From NCBI GenBank assembly GCA_963920575.1, contig OY986964.1, positions 12,274,663 to 12,338,662 on the forward strand: a DNA stretch of 64,000 nucleotides. Reading direction: 5' to 3'. This DNA is from Narthecium ossifragum (lineage: Eukaryota; Streptophyta; Magnoliopsida; Dioscoreales; Nartheciaceae). This document shows, piece after piece, positions 31,821 through 44,517 of the stretch (position 1 is its first letter; every line of letters starts with the position of its first letter). Position numbers and translations under genes: made by a program. Under the pieces are notes generated by a model, which was not told the origin of the DNA, ran no database searches, and saw only the letters and a list, made by a program, of their open reading frames with translations.

Positions 31821-32279
31821 CGACATCGAGCTCCAGTGAGGAGGCGGCTCCACCGCAACCGCCGACGAAGGATCCGAGGGAGGAGGCAACAATGTGAGTG
31901 ATATATCTGGAAACCCCCACGATCTCCGGCGCTGGTGGGGGTTTGATCAGTCGCCACTAGCGTGGATGCCACCGTCTCCTTGATGTTTGCAACCACCACT
32001 GTGCCAAGCTCCGACCGGCCTTCGTCTTCGCTAGATCTCCTCTCTGATCACGCCTCTTCCGACCAAGCTCCATCGCCATCCTCGATTCTCCTCTTTGCCA
32101 AGCTCCCTATCACCTGAGAGCCAAGCCCCAGCGGCGACATCGGGGGGATGAACCGGTGAAGATGGGTTCGTTTGGCTTGGAGGAGGGGACAACAATGCTT
32201 GGGTTGGGAAGAGATTAATAGAAGTTTAGTTAGGGATGGTTGGGATTGAAGAGAGGGTTTGGTGGATGGTTAAGATTGA

Positions 32280-32456
32280 TTGATATTAAACGAGCAAACG
32301 GGTTGACCCGTCTAACCCACGGGTCAACCCGACTAGACCCATTTATTCGCGGGTTATAAACGGGTCGATCCGAATCCGATAACATCAAACCCAAACTCGT
32401 TTATTTCGGGTCGGGTTCGCATGTCATGACCTGGATTGTCACCCCCAAAATCCTAT
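32280..32456. mobile_element. hAT-like terminal fragment
   Basis: Subterminal CGGGTTGACCCG and ACGGGTCGATCC words lead to GGATTGTCACCCC at about 32450, which reversed matches the TAGGGGTGACAATTC ends at 18177. The partner end is not found between here and the gap and may lie in it. Confidence 0.65.
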
Positions 32457-32913
32457 CGTTTTCTATGGTCGTGATGGCTGAGCCAAGATTTTCATAAAAT
32501 TCCTTCGTTTAGGCCTCTAAAACCCTAATTTTGTTGTTTCAGGAACCCCAATTTTTTTTTTATATTATTTTAGAAAATTTTCTTTTAATAATAACTTTTA
32601 TTACAAAACTCAGAATGGATCACCATCAGTTATGACGTGACTCAAAAATACCGAGTAACTTTAAATTCCAGTTTTAAGTCAGACATTATTATTTTTAATA
32701 ATTTCTCATTTTAATAGTTTTACTTTTTTAATAAAGGCATGAAGGCCCTGACTGTAGTTTTCTGATGGAGGGCCAACCGGTGCAAGATGCACCAGTTAAT
32801 CTGTTAGGATTGGCTCGATTCCCGGGGTTTGTTAGTGGAAGAGTCCAAGCATGATTCGCGTTTAGATTGGCAGTGATTAGGCTTTGCTATTATGTGTACG
32901 GTAATTTTCCTAC
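32457..32913. other. AT-rich intergenic sequence
   Basis: No gene, RNA or repeat family is recognised. Poly-T and short AT tracts only. Confidence 0.4.
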
Positions 32914-33727
32914 GGGCGTGTTTGGTTCCGTGAAGTGACTTCCGAGTCACTTCATGTGTTTAGTTGCTCGGAAGTGTCACTTCTCATTTCGACTTCGGGT
33001 CTTTTTGGTCTGAAGTCATTTGAGTGACATTTGAAGTGGTATTTGAAGTGGGAAATAATATTAATAATATTATACTGTAATAAAATATTAATATAAGTAC
33101 GTTTCACATATCACGTGTCATCTCGTGATTGGTCCATGTCATCTAAAATAGTATTAATAATATTATACTGTAATAAAATATTAATATAAGTTATTAAATT
33201 ATTAATATTTTAAGATTAAAATATTATTTTAATGTTTTAATTTTAATATTTTAAGTGAAAAATAATGTTAATAATATCATACTGTAATAAAATATTAATA
33301 TAAATGGATCCCACATGTCACGTGGCACCTCGTGATTAGTCCACGTCATCTAAAATAGTATTAATAATATTATACTGTAAAAAAATATTAATATAAGTTA
33401 TTAAATTATTAATATTTTAAGATTAAATATTATTTTAATGTTTTAAATGGCAAATAATGTTAATAATATCATATTGTAATAAAATATTAATATAAATGGA
33501 TCCACATGTCACGTGGCACCTCGTGATTGGTCCACGTCATCTAAAATAGAATTATTTTTAATATTTTAATATAGGAAAATTATTAAAATATTAAATAGTT
33601 GGGGGTGACCATATCCCACTTCAAACACCAACCAAACACCAGAACTCAGAAACCCCCAGAAGTCACTTCACTCCACTTCCCAGAAGTCACTTTACTTCAG
33701 CTTACTTCTCAGCAACCAAACAGGCAC
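32914..33727. mobile_element. MITE-like element (814 bp) with internal tandem repeats
   Basis: The left end GGGCGTGTTTGGTT and the right end, reversed, GTGCCTGTTTGGTT, plus GAAGTGACTTC words inside both ends, form inverted termini of the type seen in Tourist-like and other plant MITEs. Flanks TAC and TAT are close to a 3-bp duplication but not identical. The interior is very AT-rich with a ~200-bp unit repeated about three times (33060-33590). Each unit has a CACGTG box, a CCAAT-type ATTGGT or ATTAGT, and CACGTCATC or CATGTCATC. No coding capacity. Confidence 0.75.
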
Positions 33728-33763
33728 TATATAGGAAATCGGAATTTGAGTAGAAGTGAAGTT

Positions 33764-35796
33764 GATGGCGAGCGCGAGCGCGAGCGTGAATGTCCCGTCA
33801 CCCCATGATAAGGGTATCCCTCATCCGTCGCCGACGTGGGCGGCGCTGGGAGTGGGTCCTGGAGCTTGGTCCTGGGCTAGGGTGGCTAGCGACCAGGACT
33901 AGGACGATCTGAATGTCCCTGAGGCGGTCTTGAGGAAGATCGTGACAGCGTACGATGATAGAGTGGTCGTGGATCTAGATGTTCTTCGACGGGGTCGAGA
34001 ACGGTGGAGCAACACGATCTTTGGTCGCTTCGTTGATGGGAGGGTTGGTCTAGACTACCTCCGGTGACATCTGGCAAGTCATTGGAGAACTAAGGAACCT
34101 TTCATGGTAACTGATAGGGTTGGTGGAGTTTTTACTTTCAAGTTTGGCAATGAAGAGGACATGACCAATGTCCTCACCGGTGGCCCTTGGATAGTTGACG
34201 GAAAAATCCTCTCCCTCATCCGATGGTGAGACTCGTTCAGGGCAACCGCGGTGGACTTCGTGAAGATACCGGTTTGGATGCAGCTCCCGGACATTCCGCA
34301 CGCCTATTCTGGATGGGACGCGTTGCAGGCGGTGGCGGCGAAAGCTGGAACCCTCATTGCGGTAGATGCTTCTACGTTGCTAGCGGAGAGAAGTAGATTC
34401 TCAAGAGTATGTGTTGAGGTTGACCTTTATAAGCCGTCGAGGCTTGGGACAGTCGTCGGCAATGGCGAACCTGGAGTGGATTCCGGCTGCTTTGTGCAGC
34501 CCTACATCTATGAAAACTTAACAATCTGTACGTTCTGTGATGGGTTTGGGCACACAGAGGGGTCCTGTCTGTGAAAACGGAAGCTTGTCGAGATTAAAAG
34601 GTCGAAGCAAGTTGAAGGAATGCAGGAGAATACAAACGCGAATGTGGAATTAGAGAAGAATGCAGGGATGGAAGTCGAGACGCCATTGCCGGAGTCTCAG
34701 GATGATCGGAAGCTTGAGGGGAAGGAGACTGGGGACGGGTGTGAGCGGGTTGCTGGGATTCATGACGATGGGTATGATGTGGGCGCGTGGCACACGGTGC
34801 GCCTTAGGTCCTGGTGTGGTCGTGGTGGTACAGCTCCTAGGGTTCCGGCTACCTCTCCATCGTGGAAAAAGAAGACAGCTGCGCATGCGAGGGATATGAC
34901 AGAGAAGGTTCCTGCCGCGCGTCAGATCTGGCAGGAGGTGAGACGCCCTGACGTGCATGCCGATGTGGGCAATGTCGACAAGAATCCTGGCCGGGGTGCT
35001 ACCCAATCACGAGCTGCTGTGCAACAAAAGGACAAGGGCATTGCTGGGCTTGGCAACGGTTTGGCAGCGAGAACAGCTGGAGCTGGCAATAGCGATAAGG
35101 ATGAGGGACGAGGTGGGCTAATGCCAGCTGTAGGTACAAAATTTTAAAAAAAGGATAGTAGCTTCCAGAAGCTGAACATAGTGAGCGAGGGGGTCTCTCG
35201 GCCGACACGTGGTGATATGGACGGTGATAACCAGGGTGGGAGGGGAATGGGGTTGAGCCAGCCTCGTAAGTCGTGGACCAGACCAGGATCAGGAGTGTTC
35301 AATAGGTATGATGTCTTGGGAGAAGGGGAAAAGGGCTTTGAGGAAGGAAGGCTAGCGGAGCTTCCTCTCCTGGAAGCGGGGCGAATCGCGAGGGAAGCCG
35401 GCCGCTTCAATCGGTCGGGCCCCCTTGGTGGTTCCCGCCGGTTTTCGACCGGAGAGTTTCGGCGGAGAGGAGGACCTGGGATCGGGGAAGATCTTGGAGC
35501 TGCACGAGGGTGGGGTCCTAGCTTTGCAGTGTGCGATTGCCAACAGTGTACCTCCTGATCCTAAAGCGGCGGGGTTCTTTGAAGATGAAGATGACCTCGA
35601 TGAGGGGGAGGATATGCTGGAGGGTGAGGGGCCCAATCTAGAGCTTGAGGGAGGCATTCCTAGTGGGCCGGACGTTTGCATGTTCAAGGCTGAGGAGGGT
35701 GAAGGTGCTGCCAAGAAAAAGAAAAGGGTGAGGGTTGAAGATTCATTGGCTGCAGAGCACAGCCTCCTACAAGGTGATCCATGTCTAGAATCATAG
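33764..35796 (+). pseudogene. LINE-A ORF1 (DUF4283 plus CCHC), decayed
   Basis: It starts MASASASVNVPSP at 33764. The DUF4283 region (34080-34480) has GGVFTFKFGNEEDMTNVLTG and GPWIVDGK, then IPVWMQLPDIP. A CCHC knuckle, CTFCDGFGHTEGSC, lies at 34532-34573. A long low-complexity region and an acidic tail (EDEDDLDEGEDMLEGEG) finish near 35796, overlapping ORF2 by 16 bp. Several stops and frame changes (for example at 33898, 34227, 34572 and 35145) inactivate it. ORF1 proteins bind element RNA. Confidence 0.88.
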
Positions 35797-36335
35797 TATG
35801 GAACTGTCACGGCTTTGGGGAGGCTAGAGTAGTTAAAGGCTGCGCCAGGCTGATAAGGGAACGACAAGCTGATATCCTTTTTCTTTTGGAGGTTGTTGTG
35901 GGGGAGGATCAAATCCGTCAAATTGCAGCGAGATTGGGTGCAGGATGGAGCACCTTCCTTGTTCCCGCCGTTGGGTTGCAAAGGGGGATACTAGCAGTCT
36001 GGCGAGTTAGTGTGGGGCAAGCTTCATTCATGAGTTCCAATCGCCAAGTAGTCCATGGTGTCCTCACTTCTGAGACACATGGACAATGGTTCATCTCCAT
36101 AGTCTATGGAGCCTGGTCATGGAGGGGTAGAACAGAGCTATGGGAGGCCTTGAGAAGAGTCAACAACTGCGGGTGGGCGCACCTTGTTATGGGAGACTTC
36201 AACGTCCTTGCAGCACCATCCGAGAAGCGTGGAGGTAGGCCTTTCAGGTATGGGAGGGGTACGCAGGATTTCCTTCGTTTCATCGCTTCCGACAATCTGA
36301 TCGACATGGGGTTCAGGGAACTGTCATATACTTAG
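35781..36335 (+). pseudogene. LINE-A ORF2, endonuclease domain
   Basis: It opens MSRIIVWNCHGFGEAR and contains LVMGDFNVLAAPSEK (catalytic GDFN) near residue 140. The frame is interrupted by TAG at 36333. Recognisable ORF2 linker (RVLERLDRALCNVEW, then FKNVVVQAW) continues in shifted frames to 36760, where the Tat element begins. APE-like endonucleases nick the target to prime reverse transcription. Confidence 0.9.
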
Positions 36336-36760
36336 AGTAACAGGCGGTTGGGGCCCTCCAGGGTCCTTGAACGTCTTGATAGGGCCTTGTGCAATGTTGA
36401 ATGGCGAGAGTGTTCCCAGCGGCTGAAGTCTAGCACTTACACAGGTATGGCTCTGATCACCGCCCCCTTCTTCTGCGTCTGGAAGTGGAACCTGTTGCAC
36501 CAGGACCGTCCCCATTTAGACTCCAGCAAATGTGGATACCATCTCCTGAGTTCAAGAACGTGGTAGTACAAGCTTGGAGGAGGAGGCGGCATGGCTCAGT
36601 CCAGTATAGTTTCAAGGGAAGATTGAAGGAGGTCAAGCGTACTGTGAAGTTGTGGAGCAGGTCAGAAACACTTGATCTCTTTAACACCCAGCAGTACATA
36701 GTCAGCAGATTCAGGGCCTCGATTTACTTGAACAAGCTGGTTTGCTGTCGGAGGACCAGC

Positions 36761-39093
36761 TGTTGACATCAATTTTAGCTAAGGCTAAATAGACAACATT
36801 TGTAGGATTCCCCGGATTGAATCCGCATGCACCAAAGCCAAACTGGCTCATATAGAATCGAGTTCATCCAAATCCCCTACATATTCACGGTTTTGACGAC
36901 ATTCTATACAAACCGGAGGAATAAGGGTATTTTGGTAATTTTACTTACCCAAGGTTATTTTGGAAATTTAGACCAAAATACATGTCTAAATCTCTCACTA
37001 CAATCCAAAATAGCTTTTACATAGCTTTGACGGCATCCTAAATAAGCTATGTGAATATAAGGGCGTTTTGGTAATTTTTCACAACACCAGCGACATTATA
37101 AAGGAAGAATTCGAAAATTCAAAATAAACCTAAATAAATACCCAACTTCAAATTCGCCTAAGTCCCGACCAAGGCGATACGCGCGCCATATGCGCGCACA
37201 TGATGCGCGCACGTGTCATATGATGCGCGCACGTGTCCATGACACGCACAAAAATCGTGCCACCATGCGTCGCGCATAAACAACCAAACCAAAAGGGTAT
37301 TTTGGTCATTTAGCCCCAAGGGGCAGTTTTTGGTCATGTCACATTTTCAGGGGTGTGAAAATCTGAAATAGAACTATTTTCTCTACCCGGAGACATTTCG
37401 GTCCAAAGTACATATGACCGATAAAAAGGTGTTCTGGTTACGTCCCGGTCAGCCCGGGGGTATTTCAGTAAATCCTCCAATCACCGTATGAAATGGTGAA
37501 ATTCAAAACTCAAATAATACATTCGAAATTTGGACAAATATTCGATGCATGGACAATCATTCAAATTTAAGATAACTACTTGAAATTTGGATAAAAGTTT
37601 AAAATTCAAATAAGTTCTTACATCAACTTCAAATTTAAATGACACATTCAAAATTTAAACCTCAAATCTTAACTCCCTCGTCTGATGGTTAAAAGAAATC
37701 CTAACACCTCAGCTTACACCTCAGCTTCCCAATAACACACTTGGAAATCAAATCTCAACATCCCTAGGATCCCATGATACGCTCCTGCGTATCTCACCGG
37801 CCTCTCAACAGACTTCCAAACACCTATAAAATGAAGAGGAGGGCGAACAAAGCAGAGGCTGGAAAAACAGAGAGTGGCAGGCAAATATTGAGAAAAGAAG
37901 CATAGAAAGAAAAGAAAGAGAAGAAGAAAACGCTTGGACGCCCGGGAGGGAGGAACCTATCACCATCGCTAACCTTGAGCCAGTCCGAGGTCTTCGTCAT
38001 CGGCGTCCCTAATCCAACCCAAGGAGCTCGTCGGGGAACCCATCATCATCATCGTCTTTGATTTAGCCGGCAGAACCCAAAGAACCTATCGCTGTCATCT
38101 AGCCGGAGGAACCCAAAGAAGCTTGTTACCCAGCCGAAGGAACCCCAAAGAACTCGTCATCCTCCTTGATCCAGCCGGCGGAACCCAAAGAAGCTCGTCG
38201 CCCAGCCAGAGGAGCCCATCGCCATCATCCTCCTTGATCCAGTCAAGGAGACGATCGTCATCTTCTTCTGTTCCAGCCGGCGGAACCCAAAGAAACTCGT
38301 CGCCCAGCCCAAGGAGGGAGCCCCATCACCTTCCTCAAGCTCGTCGACGTCCGTTGATCCAGTGGGAGGACTCGTCCCCATCGCCGTCCTCGACTCACCC
38401 GTGAAGCGTGAAGCATACCTCCAGCAAGGTCCACGCCGCGGCTTCCCTTGTTTCCGTTCATCTCCAAGCTTGGACGTCTCCTCAGCATCCAATGCATCCG
38501 CACCGGATCCGTCACCCACTGCCGTGCGTAGCTTAAAGCTTGAAGCGGCATCACCACCCAGCGAGGTCCGTCACCAACCGTCCGTCGCTGTTCGCTCGCG
38601 ACTCCAAAGTACGGCGGGATCTTCTTCAGCGGCTTCTTCTGTTCTAGTCGGCTTCGTCAAGGTTCCGACGCTCGGACGGCACCTTCTTCGGCGCTCAGAT
38701 GACATCCTCCGGACTCCAGAAGCCCTGAGGATCCTGCAGCAAAGCCAAGAAGACATCTGAAGATCTAGACTCGGATACGTCATCCCCAACTCCGGTAGTC
38801 TCAAAGCTCCCGCAAGACAAAAATAAAAAAAACTTAAACAACAACTTTAGTCACCTCAAAATCCTGGCGATGAAGGTGGCGGACCCAGACATTATTTTAT
38901 TTTTAATGTAAGAAGCTTATTTTATCGGATCTAGAATCGGAGGTGTTCCCTACGGAGATGTAAATGATGGATTTGCCGACTTGGCGATCCAGGGGTGTGG
39001 TGTCCGCAATTTCCTTCAATGAAATAAAAAAGATTTGCTCGCTAATAAAATAGAAATCTCGTCCCAACGAGATCGACGTTTTATTCACGAACA
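36761..39093 (+). repeat. 5' LTR of Tat element
   Basis: It runs from TGTTGACATC to ...TTCACGAACA. A TATA box (TATAAAA, 37825-37831) lies about 1.06 kb in. Between 37185 and 37270 GCGCGC and CACGTG words repeat. Downstream of the TATA box (38050-38330) a ~20-30-bp motif CCAGCCGGCGGAACCCAAAG recurs in degenerate form. In the first ~225 bp I count about 14 differences from the 3' LTR, so the insertion is not recent. Frames within it are not genes. Confidence 0.95.
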
Positions 39094-39098
39094 AAATC

Positions 39099-39116
39099 TG
39101 GCACGCCCAGTGGGAC
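39099..39116 (+). promoter_or_regulatory. Primer-binding site of Tat element
   Basis: TGGCACGCCCAGTGGGAC starts five bases after the 5' LTR and complements a tRNA 3' end with CCA. It is not the iMet type. Related Ogre-type elements use tRNA-Arg; I cannot verify the tRNA here. Confidence 0.8.
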
Positions 39117-39264
39117 CACACCTTACCTCCCATCTCTAGATCCGATTAAAAAATGATGATGAAAAAAATTTCATCATCAAAATTAAAGAAAAAGAAATTG
39201 AAAAACAAATCATCATCAAAATCAAAATCAAAATACATATGTCCTAACAAGTCTTCCTTCTTAA

Positions 39265-42060
39265 ATGAAGGATATGACACAAGTAACTTTGGAGGCATTT
39301 GTGACTATCCGCTTCGGTGATCTTTGGTTCGACATCCCCATGGGTACTGACAGACTCCCGATGTGCACTGCACCATCCAAAGTTTCACTTACAGCTCCAG
39401 TTACGATGGTCACCAACACAAAAGCGGTGACTACACCTGGCGCCAAAATCCCTGTTGTCACTTCGGTTGCGGCTACCTCCTGCACGAAAATGATGGCTAC
39501 TTCCAATGCACAAGTGAAGGCGTCAACACAGCGACCGTACGAGGAGATGAAAGCTTATCCTACGCACCAAGGGGGGCACGACGTCAAGGTCCACATACTC
39601 GGACCCTCTGTTCGTCAGAATGCCGGAAACGCTCATGCGCGCCCGAAGACTGCTGAGCACTTGATGAAACCAAATATTTCTCAAGCACAGCTGGGGGCAG
39701 CCAGTCGCGCCGGACATATCCCGATAGATGACGACGGCTTCGCCCTTGTCACCTCCAGAAAAGGGCCTAAAACGGCCGAGAAAACCCCTATTAAATTAAC
39801 ATCTCCCTCTGGTATAAAAGCACAGGTGATCCCTGAACTTGCGTACGAGGCTCGGTATGAAGTTTATCCTGATAGACCTTGGATTGGCCTCCATGCAACC
39901 GGCAATGATGAAGAATCGCTGCATGTTCACCATTGTTATGTCCATTTACTTCGGGCAGAGTACGAGCACCAACGGAGGAATCTGGACCTGAAGAGTCCAA
40001 ACCATCAAGTTTACCTCGCTGATATGCGAGCGGCCTATGCTTATATAACCCAGGAGCTGCAAAGTCTTCAAATCGAAGTAGCCTCTGACGTGAGCGAGGG
40101 TAGCAACTATATTGGCGACGACATTCTTCAGGCAGAGTCAAGCTGCAACACTCCACAAACCAATTATCTTCCTGCCAAGACGGAGAAACCCGCCGAGAAG
40201 AAGAAGGCAAGTTCAAAAGCAGTTACATACCGCCCTCATGTCCATGCCACGGGCTCAAGCCGTCCATATTATGGGTCGTCGCTCAGCTCCAACCATCCCG
40301 AAGCTTCGTCACCAATATACGGTGGTGCAAATGGAGTCCTCCAGGAGAACAACTTTAACATCGTCACGGCGATGCCTGTCGGAGTCCAGGACGATGAAAC
40401 GTCTACTTCCTCAAATGTCCCTGCCAAGAGACAAAAGAAGAAAGTTGCCGTCGAGGAACCCCGAGATGCTGCCATCGCCGGCCTACCTCAAATTAATATG
40501 CCTCTCAATCGCCCCTACACTAGAAGCGTCACTCGTTCCCTTGCAGCAAAGATACAACCTTCGAAGCATCATATGATGGAGAATCCCCTGTTATGCCTGA
40601 ATCTTCGGAGATTCGATCGCCTTCACCAGCAATTAGATCCCCGGAGCGATATCAAGTCCTTGCAACCACACTCGAGGAAGAGCTAGAGCAGCTGCGAAAC
40701 ACACTCCAGTTGAAGGATGCAGAGATAGCCAATCTAAAGACCCAAATGCCCGAAAACAACTCGCATGTCGAGAACCATTCTCACGAGAATGTACCGCCAA
40801 ATATGGTACCTCTCGACACCTTACAGAAAAAGGTTGCCGAGAGCGTGAGAGCATTCCACATGCAGCAACAGTATGCCATGAGGCCTGGGTACATGAAGCC
40901 GTACCCAGCTGAAATCGACTTGGTCCCGTACAACAAATTATCGACAACCTCAGTTCACCAAGTTTAACGGGACCGGATCCCCACATGAGCATATTGCTCA
41001 CTTCCTAGCAGCATGTCATGATACGGCTCACAATGGCGCACTGCTTCTTCGCCAGTTTGTCCAAACACTCTCGGGACCAAGCTTCACTTGGTACAACAAA
41101 CTACTTCTAGGATCCATCAATTCATGGGAGCAGATGCAAGAGGCGTTCCTCCAAAGATTTTATAGCACCCAAAGGACTGTCGGGATTACAGAGCTCACTC
41201 AAACCGAACAGAGCTAGCATGAGAAGGCTGCTGATTTTATCAACAGGTGGAGAAATCTGAGTATCCACTGCCCACAACCCATCACAGAACCTGAAGCTGT
41301 GCGGATGTGCATTAACAACCTACGGTCGGAAATGGCCCTCTACCTGCAAGGTGTCCGTCCGCTTTCTTTCAAGGAGCTGACTTCCAACGCCACTGATATC
41401 GAGAATTACTTACACCACATGGCTCGCAAAAATCATACCGCGAACAAAACTTTCGACCGCACAAGAAAAGACAAGGCTCTTCCCAAGGGGAAAGTTGTGC
41501 TCCAGACTTCTGCAATACAAATGCCAAGATCGAAGGAAATTTATATTCCCAGAGAGCTGCCTAGATCTAGAGACCCCTCGTCTGATCCCACGCAACGACG
41601 AGTGAAAACCCTCAAGGAGAGGATTGAAAAGGAGTATTCCTTCCCCCGAGAGGAGGTGCCTGACATCTTCAAAGGTCTACTGGATCTCAGACTCATAGAG
41701 CTCCCGGAGTCGCGGCGCCCTCATGAAGCGGACAAAGTGAACGAGCCAAAGTATTGCCATTACCACATAATACTTGGGCACGCACTCGAAGACTGCTTTG
41801 TCCTCAAGGATCAAATCCAAAAATTAATTGACGACAGAGTCATGGATGCCAGGCTATTGAAGAAGCTCCAAAAGGGCAAAAAGATAGAATCAACACATAT
41901 GATTACTACCGGAGCACACCCCGAATTCCCATACAAGGAGTACACCCCATCAACACCTCCTTATAAAGAAATGGAGTATGCCCCTCAGGCATGTCACTAC
42001 TTGCCCGTTGAGAACAGATACACATCTATCTCTCCATATGAGCAAGACGAGGAGCATATA
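39265..42060 (+). pseudogene. Tat N-terminal ORF and gag
   Basis: A 473-residue frame (39265-40686) of unknown function forms the N-terminal part. After a shift near 40580 comes a coiled coil (LEEELEQLRNTLQLKDAEI). After another shift near 40930 the gag core follows: FTKFNGTGSPHEHIAHFL, GPSFTWYNKLL, AFLQRFYSTQR, a TAG at about 41216, then FINRWRNLSI. The Tat-type knuckle YCHYHIILGHALEDCFVLK (C-x2-H-x5-H-x4-C) is near 41752-41808. At 42060 solo LTR-5 interrupts; gag continues from 44523. One stop and at least two frameshifts inactivate it. Confidence 0.88.
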
Positions 42061-44517
42061 TGTGAGGACCTGCCCCTCCATCCCTGTGGCTTGTTGTTTA
42101 CCCCAAGGGCAATTTGGGAAATTGCGCCTTGGCGGTCGCTTCACACTGGGTGTGCACACACAGACCTTGTTTGGTGTTTGTGTTTGTTAGAAAGGTTAGG
42201 TGGACCCGGGATCGGAAGTTCTGGGCTTGGGCCTGAGTCTCAGCCCAGGGTTGCCGTTCTAGGCAAGGGAGATCGATCTACATGGCAATGGAGATCGATC
42301 TCTCTGTGCCTGGTGGTTGCCGTTCTGGGCAAGGGAGATCGATCTGCATTGGCATGGAGATCGATCTCTCTGTGCCTGGAAGTCGTCGGCGGTGGCGTCG
42401 AAGGACGGCCACGGCGATGGCCGTCGCTTCCCCTGTCAGGGGAGGGAAGACTTTCCCTCCCCTCCCCCAGCTTTTCCCCGCCTTCGCCGGCTTTTCCCCG
42501 CCTTCGCCGGCTTTCCCCCGGCCTTACCCCCCCTTCCCCTCTTCCTTCCTTTCCCCCGGCTTCTCCTTTCTTCTTCCCCCTCGCGAGAGCTCTGTTTCTT
42601 CCCCTTGGCCGGCTGAGCTTTTCTTCGCCGTTCTTCCTCCTCCGGCCACCTTTCCTGGAGCTTAAAGGCTCGTTGGGTTCGTGGCGAGGCGAGGAAGATC
42701 CTAGGCTTGGTCTTGTGGATCGAAGCTGCGTTGAAGAGGTAGGGTTCCTCCTCAAAACCCCCGCTTGCTTTTGAGGGTTTAAATCCGGGTTTTGTTATCG
42801 ATAGATCTCTTTGTGGAGTTGTTGTTTCCCGGTTTTGAAGCCATGAGTAGCTTCGTGGCACTGAGATCTATCAGCCCACCTAGTTTGGTGAGGTATGGTG
42901 GCGGTTCCCGGCGGTGTTCCTCGCCGTTCGGCCGCCGGCGTGACCCAAATCCAGATCGATCTCATGGGATGAGATCGATCTTGGTCGGGGTGGCCTAGCC
43001 CGCCCGAGCGAGAGCGATCTCCCTGGGAGGGAGATCGATCTCTTGGCGCCTGGCGCCTGTGCGGTTTGCGTCTTACGTCACCTACGAGATCGATCTTCAT
43101 ATGGGTGGAGATCGATCTCGCGGGGGTGACCTGGACTGGTGCTCCTCGCCTCGAGGAAGATCGATCTCGCTGCTATAGGAGATCGATCTCCTTCGGTGCA
43201 GAGTGGGTTTTTACTTGCTTTAAGTGCTGTTTTGCCCGCGGGGCTTCGCCTGCAAGTGGTTTTGACGGTTTTGCCCTCGGGGCTTAACATGTTGCCTATT
43301 ATGCTTATTGTTTATTGCTTGGTGGTTAACCGAGGGAGTAATGAACCCTCGGGAATGCTTAGAGTAGTGGGCCATGGGTTATGCCCTTTTACCGCTTTAT
43401 GGTGAACCGAAGGAAGTCATGATCCTCGGGAGTGCTTAGAATAAATGGGCCGAAGGTGTGCCCTTGTATGCTATTTGTTACTGCTTTACATATTCTTATC
43501 CTGCCTTGCTTCCTGAGCATTAGACATGCTAGGTTAGACTGGGCGGGGTTGACCCATGAACTTCGGTGATCTAAGGCTAAGCGTGGGAAGCCGTTACCTC
43601 GGTAAGGGTGTCCTACAGGTAGCGTCCGGCCCACCCTGTGTCAAGGACCGTCGGAGGTAGCCCAGTCCTCGAGCAGTGGCTATCGGAGGGACGTACGTTG
43701 GATAGGAACCTTGGGGGGGGGGGGAGAAGACATCGATGGGATCGATGGACTCCCTGGCTAGGCTTAGTCCTTGGGTCAGGAGTTAGGGGTCCTGTTGGCT
43801 CTGTGGCTTGGAGTACTGAGAGGTGGTAGTCTTAACCTCGGTCGTTCCGCCAAGTGTGGAGATCCCGCTTGGGGAAGGGCGTCCTACTAGTAGCGTCATG
43901 TCCACCCTGTGTCAGGGATTGTCGGAGTTGTCCACCCCTGAGCAGTGGCTATCGGAGGGGCGTACTTGGGACAGGAGTCTTTCGGGTTATTGGCGGGATT
44001 TATGGGATCCTTGGCAAGCCTCATTACTTGGCCTCAGGGTTGGTTCGTTGGGTTTGCCTTCTTAGCGAGAGTGGTAGAGTAGGACCCTGCTGAGATGTTG
44101 CTCATTCCTACCTGGACTGTGTGTTTGCAGGTGCGGGTCCCCGTTCTCCTCCGGGGCTTCCCCGTCGGCAGTCTCGTGGTAGCGTGCCGGATCCTGACCA
44201 TGTCTGAGGGTCAGGATGGGTTCGTTTGTGCGTTTGCGGAGACCCCGGTGGGTGGTGTAGCTTCTTTTTGGGGACTGTTGATCCCTTGTAGTTGTTGTAC
44301 TAGAACTCTGTTTAACTCTTTAATATCTGTTTTGTAATAGATGTTAATAGATGTTAATAGATGTTGTGGTAGTTTGCTTCCGCCTTGTGCTTGCAGTCAG
44401 CTGTTTTCGCCAGCTGTGCGTTAGTCTCAGCTGTTTCCGCCAGTTGAGGCTAGTAGATGTAGGTTTTTCCCCTCGCGGTCCCGGCCCGGTCTGGGTCCTG
44501 CGGGTCGGGGCACGACA
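42061..44517 (+). repeat. LTR-5: complete solo LTR (2457 bp), TSD ATATA
   Basis: It runs from TGTGAGGACC (42061) to ...GGGGCACGACA (44517), with the exact duplication ATATA on both sides (42056-42060 and 44518-44522). It is inserted in the Tat gag. It is the same subfamily as LTR-3 in inverted orientation. The long frame entering it from gag is read-through and not a real fusion. Confidence 0.96.
42268..43195. repeat. GATCGATC palindrome clusters in LTR-5
   Basis: Eleven GATCGATC cores in two groups (four at 42268-42372, seven at 42950-43195), mostly GAGATCGATCTC or AGATCGATCTT. The arrangement mirrors LTR-3, but several flanking bases differ between the two copies while the core is kept. 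Confidence 0.9.

Noticed and set aside
31066..31999. Long minus-strand frames crossing N
   Set aside because: They span a 200-N gap of unknown length; only the exon-1 end with a donor at 31201 is supported.
38123..38760. Coding potential in the 5' LTR of the Tat element
   Set aside because: The same frames occur in the 3' LTR at 57372-58053 and derive from degenerate LTR repeats downstream of the TATA box.
41299..42774. 491-codon frame joining gag to a proline-rich tail
   Set aside because: The tail is read-through into solo LTR-5 inserted at 42061, so it is not a natural fusion.
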